A stretch of 64,000 bases of DNA, taken from contig CM051514.1 in the NCBI GenBank assembly GCA_028015205.1, positions 35,294,150-35,358,149 on the forward strand. The letters are read 5' to 3'. The stretch is from Mytilisepta virgata. Taxonomy: Eukaryota; Mollusca; Bivalvia; Mytilida; Mytilidae. Shown piece after piece: positions 47,036-59,372 of the stretch. A program made the position numbers and the translations under genes. How positions within the stretch are numbered: the stretch's first letter is position 1; every line of letters begins with the position of its first letter. Under the pieces are notes generated by a model. The model was not told the DNA's origin, made no database searches, and saw only the letters and a program-made list of their open reading frames with translations.

Positions 47036-49463
47036 ATGTAAGTTTTAATAGCATTTAAGGACAACTTAAGTAATATACTACACAAAGCTGAACGTACATT
47101 GAAAATGACACTATTTTTTTCATTTTTTGAAGATTCTTCCATTCAAAAGTACTATTTAGTTTGAAGTTGAAGAGAGGAGATTTCAAGGACAGCGAGAACG
47201 TCAACAACGATAACGCAATATTTTTATATTCGTAACGTTGGAAATGATCAAACGAATTAATTTAACTTTTAATTTTCGTTTAGGTGTTACGCAACTTTTC
47301 TCATATTTTAAAATAACTGATTATTGTTTTAACTAGTCTAATGTTAACCTTATGTTAACCTTTATTTGAATTATTTTTACACAAATGATAATGTCAACAT
47401 GGACAATGGGCTTTTTCCAGAAATATACTGTATACTACATTCTCATTGTATGGTTGGTTCCATATGTGCCTTTTCAACTTAATTTGACACCATTTCGACA
47501 TCATTTATTACCACAATCAAGTGAGAATACTGAGATATTACTCTAGTATAGCTTCCCTATGGTAGAAAAGTATGAATTTGAATTAGAAAGCACAGTATCT
47601 TCCATAGGGAGGTACAAACTATTTCTAGAAAAGCCAAATACTATACTACAGAATAAGATCAAATTAAGTTCCCTTCCTTATTTATTATATCATATATACT
47701 GTTAACTCACTATATTGTGCCTTTTTTGGCAATTAATGACATCAATATGGCATCAAATGTACCTGTTCCATTGATATTATCACTTCCTTATACTGGATTT
47801 GACATGGGTAGCATGGCGGGTGTCCTGCAGGAAGCAGGGACTGCATACTCTTCTGGAGCACCTGAGTCTAGACCCGGTTTTTTGGTGGGGTCTGTGTTGT
47901 TCATATGTTTTTAGTTTTTAATTGTAGTGCATGTATTGTTTTGGTCTTGTCTTCGTTGTTCTCCGGAGTTTGTCAATTGTTGTGATTTTTCTCTCCTTCG
48001 AATTTCCTTTGGGTATTTCTCGACTTTACTTACTATAATGGAACCAATAGAGTATATATTGTAATTTCTGACTACTGATCTCACATTAACATATCTTTCC
48101 ACCAACTTCATTTAATATTTTACAGTGACAAAGTTCTACATGTGTATATACTGTGTACATAGTAACAGTACTGTCAACCATTGCTAAAATTCATGCAAGT
48201 TCTTGTAGTTTTGATGTCACAATGAACATTCTAATGTCAGTATATCTGTTTATACATCCTTTGTCTGTTTTCTATTTGTGTTTTATATTTTTAGGGCCGA
48301 TATACCAGCAGGAGACCCAGAAAAGGGAAAGAAGACTTTTGTACAAAAGTGTGCACAGTGTCACACAATAGATAAAGGGGGCAAGCATAAAGTAGGACCA
48401 AATCTTTATGGTCTGGTCGGAAGAAAAACAGGACAGGCACCAGGATTCGTATACACAGAGGCAAATCAGAAGAAAGGTAAACTTGCAATATGTGCAGATG
48501 TGTTAGGAAATGTTGATTACATTCAGTTTTTGACCGCATGTACATGTACCCAAATTTAATACAAATGAAGACAGGGATTGTCAATTTTCCTACCGAAGGT
48601 CGGCCGTTCTCTCTGGGTACTCTGGCTTCCTCCACCAATAAAAAAACTGCCGCGAAACAGCCAAATGTACTGAAAATAACGTAAAACCCTAATCTAAATT
48701 TAAATTATTGACTCCCCTCTCAGTGCCAAAAAAAACAGATTGCAATACAGAAAATGCTGATTCTTTCATTGTAAAAACCCTTTTTCATCATAGAAAAAAA
48801 AGCGGTTTATATATATATCTTTTCATTTAAAATAGTTGTCTGTAAAAAACTTGTAAAAGTAACACCGAAAAAAAAACTATGAGGATAGGGAAAAGGTGTG
48901 GAATGACTGTAAAAAAGTATATTACTCTGTGAAATTTAAAAAATTCACAATACCAAATAAAATTAGGTGTATAGAGTTTCCTTACCAACCAAGTTTTTTT
49001 GTGTCATTGATGATTATGTACAAGATCCTTTAAAAACCATAATTCATCTCAAAGGGACAAGGTAAAAAAGATGAGCAAAGTAAAAAAAATAAAGGCCTAC
49101 TATGTAACTACCAAATTTATCTAAGCATCAAACCCTTTACACATACCTTTTTTTTGCCTGATGAAAACTCTCCTTAAATACTTTTATAAACTAGTTAGAA
49201 ATCAGAATTTCAGGCAGAAAGTTTTGGGATGTGTAATCACATTTTTTATTATAAAACAATAAAATATTGACTTTGTATCTTTAATACCATTAATGGTTTA
49301 TATGTTAATTTCAGGAATTACTTGGGGAAGAGACACACTTTTTATCTACTTGGAAAATCCCAAGAAATACATCCCTGGAACAAAGATGGTCTTCGCTGGA
49401 TTGAAGAAGCCTGGTGAACGAGCCAATCTTATCGCTTACTTAGAACAAGCCTCTAAATCTTGA
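47036..49463 (+). CDS. CYCS: Cytochrome c
   Basis: Mitochondrial intermembrane electron carrier between complexes III and IV, and an apoptosis cofactor in animals. Exon 1 ends at 47037 with AT; exon 2 is 48295-48476 and starts with G; exon 3 is 49315-49463. The start codon AT|G is therefore split by the first intron, giving [18 protein letters not shown]. The protein has 110 residues, typical for the family. The heme motif CAQCH is at 20-24, the second heme ligand Met is in GTKM at 83-86, and the conserved [14 protein letters not shown] block is intact. The second intron is in phase 1 within the Gly codon before ITWG, a position I recall from vertebrate genes too. Retroelement and SINE fragments lie in the introns. 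Two AATAAA signals follow (49621 and 49701). Confidence 0.95.
47820..48010 (+). mobile_element. Retroelement 3' tail fragment
   Basis: AGCAGGGACTGCATACTCTT, GGAGCACCTGAG and GGTGGGGTCTGTGTTGTTCA match the non-coding tail of the element at 6960-7740. It lies in the first intron of cytochrome c. Confidence 0.6.
48565..48708 (+). mobile_element. SINE-like repeat, copy 2
   Basis: GATTGTCAATTTTCCTACCG, TTCTCTCTGGGTACTCTGGC, TTCCTCCACCAATAAAA and AGCCAAATGTACTGAAAAT match the copies at 12335 and 61085. It lies in the second intron of cytochrome c. Confidence 0.7.
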
Positions 49464-49620
49464 TTCTACTGATTTTAGGAACGTCATTTAATTTATTGTA
49501 TAGGAGTAACCATCAGATTCATTGTCTTCTATAAAGTGTGACTGGTTTGCACATTTTTAACAATTGGTTGACGAAGAAATTTTTTTTACCATTAGCGTTT
49601 TCCAGTAGCTCTGATGATGA

Positions 49621-49706
49621 AATAAAATTTTTAATGAAAGTTCTCCAGCCGCATCGATTTTAAATGTTTGAAAAAGTGATACAGTGTACAGTTTTTTTTT
49701 AATAAA
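49621..49706 (+). promoter_or_regulatory. Polyadenylation signals of cytochrome c
   Basis: AATAAA at 49621-49626 and again at 49701-49706, 158 and 238 bases after the stop codon. Confidence 0.6.
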
Positions 49707-49719
49707 TACTTTTATGACA

Positions 49720-52242
49720 GAATGTGCTGTTTTAAGTTCCAGAGAAAGTTTTGTCTTAAATATAAAATAGTTTTTTTTTTTTTTCAGGTGTAGTAATTTT
49801 TGCATCTGCATATTTCTTCATGGAACTCCTTATTTCTGATTCATGAATGGATGTTTGGGTACCCATGAATACCCACCTCTATTAATTGTCTGTACCAAGT
49901 TCTCTTTTATTTTGTGATCTATTATGTTATATTGTCTAGGGTTCTCTGTCGGATGATGTTGATTAATTGGTATGTCGTCTACATTTCTTATAACTGTTAT
50001 CCATTTTGTTGTTTATGTAGATTTTGTGCAAAGAATTTATTCACCACATCTTTCTTCAAATATATTATTTGAGAAATAAGGCTGGGACGTTTTACAAGTC
50101 CATTTTTTCAATATCCAGTTCTTGTCACTACTGTAGGTACATGTATCATTAGCGACTTATAACCCATGCCACAAGTTTCATTATATCCTGGGTAATTCAC
50201 TTGCATGGCTGCAAAATTCTTGTTTCTGATTTGTTAGTCAAACCTGCTTTAAAGGTCACCTCTACATACCAATTCACTGTCTATAAACGGCACATTGAAG
50301 TCCCATTCATGAACTAAGCATGTAAAATTAGCCTCTGTATAGAGGGCACCTTTTTCTGGTCCCTTTTGTGTCCTTTATAGACAGGTTTGACTGTACATGA
50401 AAAGATACACATCTACAAGTAAATATTGGTTATTAATTGGACACTACAAATTCGTTCTTCAGTGCTTTCCCCTCAAGAAAGACCACTTTCATGGTGTCCC
50501 TTAGGTGGTCTTATAAGAGGGGGACTACTGTATATGAATTTTATTGCCAAGTTTGCAAAATGAACTGAAATGAAATTGATGGGTATTTCGCCTTATTTAT
50601 TGATTTGTTCCAAACGGACTTGATGTCTGAAACATGGACTGGAAAGCCATTTTTCTGGAATATTCTTCAAAATGTCAAATTGGAGGCAGTTTCCCTTTAC
50701 ATGAGAATTTCTAATGAAATTGGATCTTGTTCAATAACTTGTGTATGCTTGTTATTTTAAATCAATGCCGAGAACCACTAAACACAGGTTGAGGTCAAAT
50801 TTCACATTTCTTTCACAGAGTTATGGATGTTGATACTATTTTTTTAGCAAAATTTTAACAATAACACATCATTGGGTCAGGTCTTGTATACCCTATGACG
50901 TCAATAAGATATTCCTGCAGGTTTTGGCCAAATTTCAAACTGTCAGCCTGAACGTATAGGTGTAAAGTTCTAAATGAGACATACTGCTACAAATATGGTA
51001 CGATCATCATTTACTTTTTTCGCAAAATGAGTCTGAATGCAAAGTTTCTCTAATCACCATGTGTTTAATTTTGGAGACACTGAGAAAAGGGATGGACATT
51101 AGTCATGTTATTACTTCCTGTACCATTAATTCCTACTCATGGGTGGAAAGTGGCATTTATTTCTTTAAAGCAAATATTCTCAGCTTTCATTTAAGCCCTT
51201 AAATGTTACTTTTCATAATGGTATTGTATTAATTTACTCAAACAAATTTACTTCAAAGTTTTAACTTTTTAAAGAACTATGGTGCTCAATGGCCTATTGA
51301 CCTGGAAGTGTATAACGAGACCTCAGTTGAGAATTAAATATTATCATAATTATGTCCCTTGATAATATGAAAAAATGTCATTCAAGCTATAAGCAGTATC
51401 AGCTCCAAAGAGGCTAAACTTAGGATATACATCTGATGGTTCTTTGAAATGTACATGTAGGTGAGGACATTTCAGTGAAGAAAACAGCATTGAAAGTTAG
51501 TCGCACATTTTGCAGTATTATGACTGTCATTTTGAATATCTTTGTCCATGTACTACATTATTAAATGAAAGGAAATTTGGTATGGATTTATAGGCGTTTC
51601 TGAAGTTCAGCATCAATGAATTTCCTTTATCCCAGTATAAACTGATAGTTTAAATAATTAACTATGATATAAACTTGCATGTAACATGGTATGAAAGATG
51701 GATGTCTTAATGCTTATCTCAGGATATCTATCTGTGCCACTAAGACATTTAATATAATTACATTTGTATAAACCACATAACTTGGTATGAAAGGTGATGT
51801 CTTACCAGAAATTTCCAAAGCTCTTCCTTTTGATAAAGAGGTAATCCATATTTGTTCTGATTTTTGATGGTTTGGCTTATTAATTCATCATTATATCTTT
51901 AACCGGTTTTCCAATATTTTGATCTCGAGCAGTGCTGATGAGTTGTCAGTCAACGAAATGGCCATACAGTGCATCTAATATATTTCGGTATTTTGTGATA
52001 CATTTAATTAATACTGGTACTTATCTTAGGATATCTATATGTACCGCTAACTGAGGCATTTATAATTATAAACCATCAGAATGATGAACATTTTTTAATA
52101 ACTAATAACAAGAAAAGATACTAAAATTGGATGAAATAAAGGACATAAATATTAATGATGCCAGCATCATATTTTTCCAAAAATAAATAATGGATTATCT
52201 CCCATGCATAAAAATCTCATTCATATTTTATATCCCTTCAAT
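49720..52242. other. Intergenic or 3'UTR sequence, no gene seen
   Basis: No coding exon on either strand. In particular, no asparagine-synthetase-like frame follows the ASDURF-like stop codon on the minus strand. A MITE occupies 50236-50393. Confidence 0.5.
50236..50393. mobile_element. Small MITE
   Basis: The ends AGTCAAACCTGCTTTAAAGG and the complement of the right end, AGTCAAACCTGTCTATAAAG, are inverted, with TA close by on both sides. 158 bp; possibly Tc1/mariner-derived. Confidence 0.6.
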
Positions 52243-55200
52243 TCAAAAGTTCAATGTGTCTCCATCACTTGGACCTTCGGCATCTATATTTTCGTCTGAC
52301 TTTTCACACTGTTTATATTCTTGTACCAAACCATCTAAAGTACCTGAAGAAAAGAAGAAAAAATACATGTAGTTTTGGAATGAAATATTTTTACCAAGAT
52401 ATTATGTATTTATGTATCAGTGAGAAGTGTTTGTCAATTATTGCCAATGACAAAGTATAAAGGGAAGATAATGAAAATAATAGCCTCCCTATAGGCCAAA
52501 TTGTCTCCACTTGCGAATTTGGTCAAGGGGAAAAACTTAAGTCATGACACTCATTTTTTCATTGGATAACTATATTTGTGGTTTTTGTTGGCGAAGCAGA
52601 TAAGATCAATATTTTAAAATGCCAGTCTTTTTTTATACAAGTAAGATTTTGTTTCAGGACTGATTTACCCTATCTCTGCTTTCATTTCTATGTGTCAGTT
52701 ACAGAATTGTAAACCTGTACATTTTTTAAAATTATGTGATGTTTTTTCACTTCTGAAAATGTGGTTGGGTGGGGGGAATCATCGTTACTTAAATTCTTAT
52801 TTTGAATTCTGTTATTTAAATTCTATTACAGAAGTATGTCAATCACACTAATTATTGTCACAAAATTATTGGTTGACAAAGATTCACAATATTTAATGCA
52901 CATTAAAATACCAATTAACAGTAGCAAATTAAAGAAGCCATTATTCTATATTTCTCTGCTCCAAATTTTTACTTTATCACTGTATGGAGCTGCCTACATA
53001 CATCAACAAACTAATAAATACTGTTTCTGTTGGAAAATCCAGTTACAAGGCTGAGTTAATAGAGATTGATAGGAAGAGAACGCTCTCTCTATGAAGCTGA
53101 CAAGAAGTGGAGAGAGGACAGGGAGAAATCATTGCAAAGCACCATGATCATGTTTTTTTAATTTGTATTTCAAATAAAGATCATATTTAATAGCTTGGCT
53201 CATATTTGAAAGGTTTGCTAATTAAACATTATGACAAAGTTCATGTGTTCAATCAACAAGCAAAGGAACTGTAGCTGTACATTATTGCTCAGTCCAATAC
53301 ATCTTTCAAGAATAATAGAAGTCGCACTGATTTTCAACATTAGAATCTCAAGACTTAGTGAGATAACACATGTACAGTGGAACTCCCCTAAACCGACCCC
53401 TCTGCAAACCGAACGCTTTACCTTGGTGCGGAATTTACACCTATGTTTTCAAGTAAATAAATCTTCCAAATAACGGCCCCTATGAATTCCGAATACCGGA
53501 GATAATTTCCGGTCCAAAACATATATATTCCTGTGAAATGCACCTCTAAAAACCAGCCGAAATGTAATTCTCTTCATTGAGTAGTGTATTTTAAACAAAG
53601 CCTCACTGATGTGTACAGGGAAAACTTTGTTCTTATAAAGGATCTTAACTTGCCATTCTACTAAAAACCAACTACGAAGCTTAAAGACTATGGTAAGATT
53701 TAGTAACAGCTAAAGAAGAAACAATGCAAATGTAGTAAATATGTAATTTTCATGGCCTTCGATATTATGATTAATTTACTTCTGGTCGGATTTCAATACA
53801 GTCTAGAACCTCTCAAAACTAGCCAATTTCTACAGTCCCATAGCTGTTCGGTTTACAGAGGTTCCACTGAATAGTATTTTTAATATCATAGTGGATTTCT
53901 AACTCACGTTTACAGTCTGCAAAAACTTTGGTCACATCTTCTCTGAAAAACACATCACTGTTTGGTTGCTGCTTATATACACTCTGAAAAATAAAAAAAA
54001 TAAGTTAAGTGGTTCTTTCAGTAAAATTGAGCTGATTATTAAAAAACAACTATTAGGTCATAAATTAAGGATCTGGGCTATTTTTGTCAGTTATATTAAT
54101 TTCTTTAAAGAATTCTTTTGAGAGGATAACAGGCCTATCCCAGGCCCTAATGATACCCTAATCAATTGGACTTTCACTAAACGTCATTACTGTCAGAAAA
54201 GTTTATACATAGCCACAGTTTTTGTAAGCAATGGAAGGTTGTCAACACTATAGAAATTATATGGTCATAAATTAACTGAAAATTACAATGTACCACTATC
54301 ACAAATGATTTTGGACACATACTGTTCCTCTGCTGGTTTGGAACAGCAAATAGATTGACTTTATGGGACCACATGACAGGTGCCATATATGAAGCATGAA
54401 TTGTTTATCCTAGTGAAGCAAAGTAGGTAGTAAGAGGTTTGTTTTATCCATAGTTTTAGTTTTCAGTGTTTCTGTATTGTGCTTTGTATTTGTTTATTTG
54501 TATTCTGGAGTGTCTGTTGTCATTTTTTATTTGTATTCTGGAGTGTCTGTTGTCCTTTGTATTTGTTTATTTGTATTTTGGAGTGTCTGTTATCCTTTTT
54601 ATTTGTTTATTTGTATTCTGTGGTGTCTTGTCCTTTGTATTTCATGATTTGTATTCCAGAGTTTCTGTTGTTATTTGTATTTGTTTATTTGTATTCTAGT
54701 GTCTGTTGTCCTTTGTATTTCATTTGTATTCTGGAGTGTGTGTTGTCATTTGTATTCTGGCATCCATTTGTTGTCCTTTGTATTTCAATATTTGTATTCT
54801 GGAGTGTCTGTTGTTCTTTGTATTTGTTTTTGTTTTTTTTATGTATTCTGCAGTGTCTGTTGTCAATTCTATTTCATTAGTTGTATTCCAGAGAGTCTAT
54901 TGTCCTTTGTTTTTGTTTAGTTGTAGTCTGGAGTATCTGTTGTCCTTTCTATTTTTTTATTTGTATTCTGGAGTAAGTGTTACTTTGAATTTTAGTCTCT
55001 TGATTTTTCTTTTGATATTTTTGTTCATTTTATTTCGCTTCAGAATTTGAATTTGAGGGTTTTTAGGATCATAAAGTTCAATGTTAAAGCCGGTTTAAAG
55101 TATTAACTAGGTGCCTTGCCAATTAAATTTTTTATTACATCTTTCTAAATTATATGTGAATATATTGTTACCCCTCCTTTCTTCATCTGTTTTAGCTCAT

Positions 55201-55846
55201 TTTCTAATATTTTCTTCTCATTGATCTAAAATATAAACATGTCTATATTACAGGCATAAAGAAATCGACAATGTTAATTGTCAAAAATGGTATAACACAT
55301 GGTTTTTTAAGAGATTTTGCTTTCAAAACAAAAAAGTGACAGAAATCTGAAAAGTCACATTCTTTGAACATGTAGTGGTGAAATACCATTAATTCCTAGT
55401 GAAAAAAATGCTTTCTCCATGAGAATACCATATTTCAAGGAAGCATGTAATAAAAAAATATGTTGCCAGTGTCACTGCTATACAAAAAGATGTCAAAATA
55501 ATAATTTGTATTTTCTCAAATATACAATTAGGCATAACATCTGCATCCCTCTATGCACCTCAATAGAACACCCCATCTTATTTCCCTCTAAAAATAGAAT
55601 TACTGCTGTCAAAAATTTTTGATAAAAGTCACTAAATGGATTCTGGTGACCAGTGAAATATTGACAACACAACAAAATGAACATATTAGGATGTAAAAAT
55701 CAACATCATTGGAATACTAGAACATCAACGTTTAAATTAAAGTTTATAAGCAAAAGAGGAAGGGAAAATAAACCATACCAATGTGATTGTCTCTACAAGT
55801 CTATTCAAATCATTTGTGAAAAGATGTGTTGATGGACCTAAATCAT
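52243..55846 (-). CDS. ASDURF: ASDURF-like prefoldin-type protein, 3' four exons
   Basis: Minus-strand exons 55846-55779, 55225-55172, 53983-53908 and 52343-52243 (TGA at 52243-52245) join in phase to about 99 residues. They read GPSTHLFTNDLNRLVETITL, then INEKKILENELKQMKKGG, SVYKQQPNSDVFFREDVTKV, and CKRTLDGLVQEYKQCEK with an acidic tail. The pattern hydrophobic helix, then VY-QQ-NS--FF-, then a second helix ending in LD-L--EY, matches human ASDURF (about 96 residues), a prefoldin-like subunit of the PAQosome chaperone complex encoded by the upstream ORF of ASNSD1. The 5' exon with the start codon was not located; it must end in phase 1. No ASNSD1 coding sequence follows. A minisatellite and a MITE lie in the introns. 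Confidence 0.8.
53375..53869. mobile_element. pogo/mariner-like MITE
   Basis: CAGTGGAACTCCCCTAAACC and the complement of the right end, CAGTGGAACCTCTGTAAACC, are terminal inverted repeats. TA precedes the left end. 495 bp, in the last intron of the ASDURF-like gene. Confidence 0.75.
54475..54985. repeat. ~40-bp minisatellite
   Basis: Units such as TTTGTATTTGTTTATTTGTA followed by TTCTGGAGTGTCTGTTGTCC repeat about a dozen times with length variants. The overlapping forward frames here are artefacts. It lies in an intron of the ASDURF-like gene. Confidence 0.92.
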
Positions 55847-56649
55847 CTGATTACTGGCCAACTATCAAACCATTTTTATAAAAAAAAGTGTTAAAAGTAA
55901 TAATATTACATTATGTGAAGATGGTAAAAGTGTAATAACTAAATCAATCAATAAATGAATAAATCAATCAGTAAATGTATTGATTGTTCATTTTTTTTTC
56001 AGAGAAATTGAAAAATTGTCCAAGTGATACTTTTTTTAAAGAAAAACTATGTATTAGAAAAGGGTAAATATCGCCCAGTTAGTATTCTTTCAACAAAATT
56101 TTTAAACTATTTGTAAGAGCAATTTTTGAACAATTACCTAATTTTTTTCGAAAGCCATTTAAATTCTTTTTTTTAATCAGCTTTTAGAAAAAGGTGGATG
56201 TAAAATAGGACTGGAAAAGCAGTAGATGAGAATAACTTTGCTATACTAATGGATCTGTCAAAAGCATTTGATTGCCTGCTGTACTATTTAATTTTATCGA
56301 AATAATTAATTGGATGCATATAGTTTGTCACAAGAATATGTAAATCTATTAAAAAGTTATTTACTAAATAGGAAACAATGTATTAGTAAATATCATTTGT
56401 AGTACTTCTGAAACAATGTATAAAGGTGTTTCCCAGGGATCTACAGTTGGGCCAGTTCTTTTTAATATTTTTATCAATAATGTGTTTAATGTAGTCGAAA
56501 AAAGTAATTATAATTATACCAATGACAATACTGTATCTTATGCTGATGAAAATATAGATAAAGGTTTAGAAAGTAATAGTGCGAAATTGTCCTACTGGTT
56601 TTCCTATAATTTTATGCAAGAAAATCCCAACAAGTTCCAGGCTATAGCT

Positions 56650-59372
56650 TGAAGGACACCCCAAAAAATGATGACAATTATTCTACAATTGATTCATCTA
56701 CATGGTTTTCCCATTTTCAAAATCTGAATACTTTAAAAGACAAATTCAAGGCACGCCTGGAAGAACTACAAAAGCAGCTAGATAAATTAGAGACAATAAA
56801 ATGTTTTAATGAGCTTGATATGTCCATAAAAGACACTGAAATATCAAAAGCTTTAGCCAAACTAAAACCTAACAAAAGCTCTGGGTTGGATAACATTTCA
56901 AATAATATGCTAAAACATGGGCAATCAATTTTATTACCTATTCTTAAAAAACTTTTTAACACATGTCTTTCCTCTGGATTTTACCCTAAGTGTTGGAGTG
57001 ATGGTGTTATATCAACAATTCACAAATCCAGTGATATTACAAATCCTAACAATTATAGAGGAATCACAGTGACCAGTGCCATTGGAAAAGTGTTTAATAG
57101 TGTACTAAATAGTAGGTTTGATGATTTTTTATTGAAAAATAACTTAATTCATGAATGTCAATTAGGTTTTACAAAAAAAGCTAGAACTTCAGATCACATG
57201 TTTATTATTAAATGTATTTTTGATAAATATTGTAATTCAAAGGATGGAAAGGTTTATGCCTGCTTTGTGGATTTTCAGAAAGCTTTTGACACTGTCATTC
57301 ATACCGGTATCAAGTTAAAATTACTGTCTGCCGGAGTAGGTACTTCATTTTATAATGTTATTAAACACATGTATGAATCAAGTACAAAAAATGTACATCT
57401 TGTGTTAAGATTCAATCTAGAGTAACAGATTTTTTCCCGATAAAACTTGGAGTTAAACAAGGGGACAATTTAAGTCCCAATCTATTTAAGTTATTTATAA
57501 ATGACTTGCCAGAGTATTTACAAGAAAGTGAAGACCCGGTTATACTTAACGATAAACCAGTTAATTGCTTATTGTATGCAGACGATTTGGTCCTTTTATC
57601 AACATCTGCTAAAGGATTGCAAACAAGACTAAGCATCCTGGAAAAATATTGTAAAGATTGGTGTTTAAGTGTAAATCCCACCAAAACAAAGGTTCTGATA
57701 TTCAACAAAGCAGGCAGACACATTTGTGAAAAATTTACTTATGAAAATAAGTTGGTTGATAGTGTTAATAATTATAAATATTTTGGTTTGCACTTTAGTG
57801 CATCAGGGTCATTTTCATATGCTCAGACTGAACTGTATAAAAAGTCTTTGAAGGCTTATTATAAATTGTATAAGAATTTGTTATCACTTAATCCAAGCAT
57901 AAGTACCAGTTTACATGTATTTGATCATACCATAAAACCAATACTCCTATATGGGTCTGAAATATGGGGAACTTTTAACCCATTTTCAGCAAGATTCAGA
58001 AATGGAACTTTACCATTTGATAAAGTCTATTCCAGTTTAAAATGTGAGCGACTACACATCAAATTTAGTAAACTTGTTTTAGGTGTTCAAAAAAAATCCA
58101 CAAATTTTGGAATTCTATCCGAGCTAGGGCGATTCCCATTATATTATGATATAGTTATATCTATGTTAAATTACTGGTATCGCTTGGAAAATCTTGATAC
58201 CAGATTTTCTCTTCTCAAAGACGCTTATGTAACATCACAAAATCTTTTTCATTCAAAAAAACCATCTTGGTATGGCTCTATGAAGTCAGTTCTTCAAATG
58301 ATCCCAGACATCAATCATATATCTTTATCATTACCAAAAATTAATAGCTTCAAAGCTAATGTGAAAAAAATTTTAAAATCATATTTTATAGACGTATGGC
58401 ACACTGAACTGATAAAGTATTCAGATGGTAAACTTAGAACTTATGTTACATTCAAATCAAATTTTGGAAGAGAAAAATATCTTTCCATTATGGGGAATTA
58501 TGAACAGAGACGAAGCTTAACAAAGCTCAGAATTTCATCACACCACTTAAGAATTGAGGTCGGAAGGTATCAGGGTACTCTCCTAAATGACAGAACTTGT
58601 ACTCGTTGTAACTCCCGAGATGTGGAGGATGAATATCATTTTCTATTTCAATGTGTTAAATTTAATGATGACCGCATTCATCTATTTCAAGAAATAACTA
58701 AAAGTTGCCCCAATTTTTTAACTCTTAACTCAAGGGATAAAATGATATGGCTTATGAACACAGAAGATAAGTCAATTCTCACTGCTGCTGGTAAATTTAT
58801 TTCTAAAAATTGTTAATTATGTGGCTTTCTTGTCTGCTTCAGACACGAGGAGGACTGTGTAAATAACACAGCTCCTTGAGCACCGCCCCTTGGTGTCTGT
58901 TGCAGTAGGGAAACCTACACCATTCTCAATACCTATTCCTGCAGTATATTTTATTTGCTGTGAATAAACTTGAAATTTTGTTACATTTATGTTTGTTTCT
59001 CTGCATCAGATACGAGGAGGCTTGTTAGAGCTTTTAAGCTCACAATCCTAGAGCATCGTCCCTTGGTACCTGTTGCAGCTAAACAATCAATTATATTTAT
59101 ACATTTCCAGCACAAATATTATAAAATAAAAACAACTGCAAATAAATCAAGTGAGAGAACATTTGCCACATCTCTGGAGTAGCAACTCTTAAATACTTTT
59201 TTTAAAATTTTTTTAACATATAATAGCTTGTATAACTTTATATCAATTTTAGGTGTATTATATGAATGTCATGTAAAATACTGTATGTTGTAACGATTAT
59301 ATTTGTTATGTGTGTATGCCCCCTGGGGACCTAATTTGGAAAAATAAAATATCTTATCTTATCTTATCTTAT
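56650..59372 (+). mobile_element. Younger 5'-truncated LINE with 8-bp target duplication
   Basis: Flanked by CTATAGCT at 56642-56649 and 59373-59380. It starts inside ORF2, lacking the endonuclease. Reverse-transcriptase blocks: KLKPNKSSGLDNISNNML, NPNNYRGITVTSAIGKVFN, ACFVDFQKAFDTV, KLGVKQGDNLSP and LLYADDLVLLS. A one-base frameshift near 57402 breaks the frame between the AFDTV and KQGDNLS blocks. The second frame runs to 58816 and includes a CTRCNSRDVEDEYHFLFQC knuckle. The 3' end is a TATCT repeat rather than poly-A. The few lesions and clear duplication point to a fairly recent insertion. Confidence 0.88.
58836..59083 (+). repeat. Duplicated hairpin module in LINE 3'UTR
   Basis: Two copies (58836-58912 and 59003-59083) share ACGAGGAGG, CCTTGGT and CTGTTGCAG. 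At the same place each has a hairpin with different bases: CTGTGT/ACACAG in the first and GAGCTT/AAGCTC in the second. Possibly an RNA element recognised by the element's reverse transcriptase. Confidence 0.6.

Noticed and set aside
46938..47037. Open frame starting at the ATG in the TATA box (MNSSIRDLPVV...)
   Set aside because: Spliced to exon 2 it is out of frame with cytochrome c, and it overlaps the TATA box, so it is probably not transcribed.
54479..54880. 133-codon frame full of CLFVFWSVC
   Set aside because: Translation of a 40-bp minisatellite.
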